This document shows, one piece after another, positions 61,610 through 64,000 of a stretch of 64,000 nucleotides of DNA. The notes under the pieces are model-generated. The model searched no databases, was not told the DNA's origin, and saw only the letters and a list, made by a program, of their open reading frames with translations. Numbering within the stretch: the stretch's first letter is position 1; each line of letters starts with the position of its first letter. Location: contig CP141128.1 in NCBI GenBank assembly GCA_035236585.1, positions 23,589,618-23,653,617 on the forward strand. The letters are read 5' to 3'. The stretch comes from Warburgia ugandensis. Its lineage: Eukaryota; Streptophyta; Magnoliopsida; Canellales; Canellaceae. A program made the position numbers and the translations under genes.

Positions 61610-63927
61610 GTTTTTTTCATTTGAAAGAAAAACCTCCAAGAAACCTTATGAAATGATATATTTGATCATTCTAACAATCCCCTCTCCTAAGATTCTTCCT
61701 ATGTTATTTTTCATTTGAACTTGAATTTTGCTACTTTGATTATAGGTACATTTTCCAAATCATTGTTGAGTAGTTACCCCTCTATGGATCTTGCTCATGT
61801 GCTTGGGTTGGTTGGAGGAGAAGTTTAGTCTTGCCATGAAATACTCTAATAATTTGGATGAATCAGATGATATCTTTGGATGACTTGGTGAATCAAAATT
61901 CTTGTTTTTCTACTAGACTTGTACATGTAATGAGAAGATTGGCTGTGAACAAATTTATGCATGGAATTAACACCTAAAAGTCCCAAGTCTAATATGAGTT
62001 AGTAAAAGTATTTTGCATAGGTTGTTTGTATGTCAAACCGACATGTAAGCACTTCTAACTTTATCCTTATTGTATTAGGTTTCTATTTTTTTATCTATTT
62101 CATATATTTTAAGAATTGAATAACTTGATTTATTTGAGTTGAACTACCATGGACACTCATCTAGCAGAGCTTGTATTGGTCTTTGGCTCAATATGTAGAG
62201 TGCTTGGAAAATCTAGTTTACCAAATTTCTCAAGAAGACAAAGGTTCATATCTACTAAGATTATTAATATCATAATTTTAAAATATTTAGATTTATCACT
62301 TCTAATTAGTTCTACAAAATTATGTCAGAGAATAGTGTTTCTCCTTGTTGCTCAAAGCCTTACATAGGATATCATCCTATGCAACAGTGCTTCTTAGAAT
62401 CCCTATAAATATAGATGCTTTGGTCAAATATTCTTTCATAATTTGTAAAAAAATTATCAATTCTATAAATTATTTTATAAATATTCTAAAAATATAAGAA
62501 GGGTAGATACAACCACTTACTATTTGAAAAGCAACTAGTAAAACAACACCATTTTTGTGGGTTTGGGAGCTATACTTCTCTAGAAGCTCCAATTTTTATA
62601 TGATGGAATGGTTACTGAGATTCATAGTCCTAGCTTTCTTTCGCTATTAAGAGAGACATTAAAGTAAGGTAATAAAATATAATTAAGGTCTAATTAGAAA
62701 GAAGTGAACTCTCACAAAACTTACTTTTTATTTTTCCAACCTAACATAGTCCAACCTAGAGAGACGATGTTGCATATGATTGATCTAATGCACATTTTTA
62801 CCTTGAGCACTCTTTGCCTACACATTTGATGCAGTAAAAGGTAAAGAAGCATAATATGATGTTATAATTAATTCAATCTAAACCATGTTTAGCACATACC
62901 TCAAATTAAGGAAATAAATGGCACTGTCCAAATTCATTATATATATCCTAGTCAATGATGTTGGAATATATATTAGGAACTCTGTACAACCTCAACATTT
63001 TATCTTTAAATGCATATATATATATATATATATAGTTTTCCAATTTTTACTAGCTCCTTGCAAAGTACACTTTTGTCACTAGAGATGTTAAAGGCAGACT
63101 ACAAAATAGAAACAAATATGTTACTCTATTTGAAAATAATAAAATAAGCTACTATAGTTTCCTACAATAATGTATACAAAGCATTTATATACCTTCACCA
63201 TTTTTCAATTGAATCTTTGATTGATAGTGACACTTGTCTCCAATCATCAATGATTATAAGTACCATGTTTCTAACTATGCAGTAAATGAAACTTCCATAG
63301 TTGGTTGCATGATCACCAATCTCTTGCCCCTTAGTGTTATACTCAATAATATCTTTTATTTCCTTTGGCTTTCTCTTAATAATGTTTTTTTATTATTGTT
63401 CATCCTCTACCCTTTCTCTTATAGGGCTACTTCGGTTGGGGAATTCTTGATGTACCTACATCATAATTGTAGGCATGCAAATATTTAGTAAATTGTCAAT
63501 AAATAATTGCTCATACATAAATAAAAACAATTGGAGAATAAAATTTTGGATAACTCCTAAGTATTTTTTATTTACATATATCAAATATTACATTTTAATT
63601 TTCTTCCTCAACATCAATTACTTTTAGCCTAAGTACCCTCCTCACTAGTATCATGCACATAATTTATCTTATTCTTATCAATTACATCAATTGATGCCAT
63701 TATTTTAGTAATACATGTTTACTATCACTTTGGTCATTTTAATCATAAAAGTACTATTCTCAAATTAAAATATGTGAATCTAATAAAAACCTTTTAGACA
63801 TGAAAATAAAGAACACTCAATTATGCATTTAGCAAACACTGGGTGTGTGAAAAAAATGTTGGAAAAAACTTATCATGCATGAAGATTTTTTAACTCTAGG
63901 TTGGGATAAAAAGATTAACAGCATGAT
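61610..63927. other. No gene recognised
   Basis: Unassigned AT-rich DNA. Open frames at 62,149-62,367 and 63,234-63,488 have no recognisable domain and no convincing gene structure. A TA microsatellite lies at 63,013-63,034. Confidence 0.45.
63013..63034. repeat. (AT)11 microsatellite
   Basis: An alternating AT run of about 22 bp. Confidence 0.95.
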
Positions 63928-64000
63928 TGTGACACCCCGGTTTTTTTCCAAAAAAAATTTACATTTATTTTCAAAAGGTGGCATGCTTTTAATTTTAAAA
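63928..64000 (+). mobile_element. Start of a Tekay/Del-like LTR (runs off the window)
   Basis: TGTGACACCCCGGTTTTTTT is the typical 5' terminus of Tekay/Del LTRs. Only 73 bp are visible. Whether it belongs to the same family as the LTRs at 1-5,452 and 40-43.8 kb cannot be tested here because their 5' ends are not in view. Confidence 0.6.

Overview
The window looks like repeat-dominated nuclear DNA of a flowering plant. It is AT-rich and carries Athila-type Ty3/gypsy elements with a tRNA-Asp-like primer-binding site, Tekay/Del-like LTRs with TGTGACACCCC and GTGTTACA ends, and three Au-type plant SINEs. It also has GA/TG microsatellites, MITE-like foldbacks and two satellite-like arrays. The species cannot be fixed from this sequence. 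I found no intact host protein-coding gene and no convincing tRNA, rRNA or CRISPR. The setting suggests gene-poor, possibly pericentromeric chromatin; that is an inference.

Layout. 1-5,452: the 3' part of a very long Tekay/Del-like LTR that interrupts an Athila gag. 5,453-12,443: Athila fossil 1 (gag remnant, protease, RT, RNase H, integrase, long post-pol spacer, 3' LTR). 12,444-18,520: a tandem array of about 150 monomers of roughly 40 bp, with a 3.2-kb higher-order organisation. 18,521-29,036: Athila fossil 2 with 5' LTR, primer-binding site, leader, gag, pol and spacer; its protease region is split by a 217-bp near-perfect foldback. 29,037-30,940: an Athila LTR plus leader on the minus strand. 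30,941 to about 32,310: a second minus-strand LTR fragment with a clear primer-binding site.

32,475-39,560: a diverged segmental tandem duplication (copies A, B and a partial C). A SINE is present in A and absent at the same site in B. About 40,010-43,823: a relative of the first Tekay/Del-like LTR. 43,824-51,251: mostly unassigned DNA with small tandem duplications and a SINE flanked by 17-bp target duplications. 51,252-54,340: a minus-strand solo Athila LTR, swollen by three GA tracts and very recent internal duplications. 54,346-59,090: unassigned DNA with a gene-like but unidentified minus-strand transcription unit, a truncated SINE and MITEs. 59,095-61,404: a second array, about 400-bp units each built of five roughly 80-bp monomers. 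61,465-61,606: a compound TG/GA/TGAG microsatellite. 63,928-64,000: the start of another TGTGACACCCC LTR that runs off the end.

No set of genes works together here. The value of the window lies in its layered insertions and in repeat arrays at several scales. All retroelement coding regions are decayed fossils.
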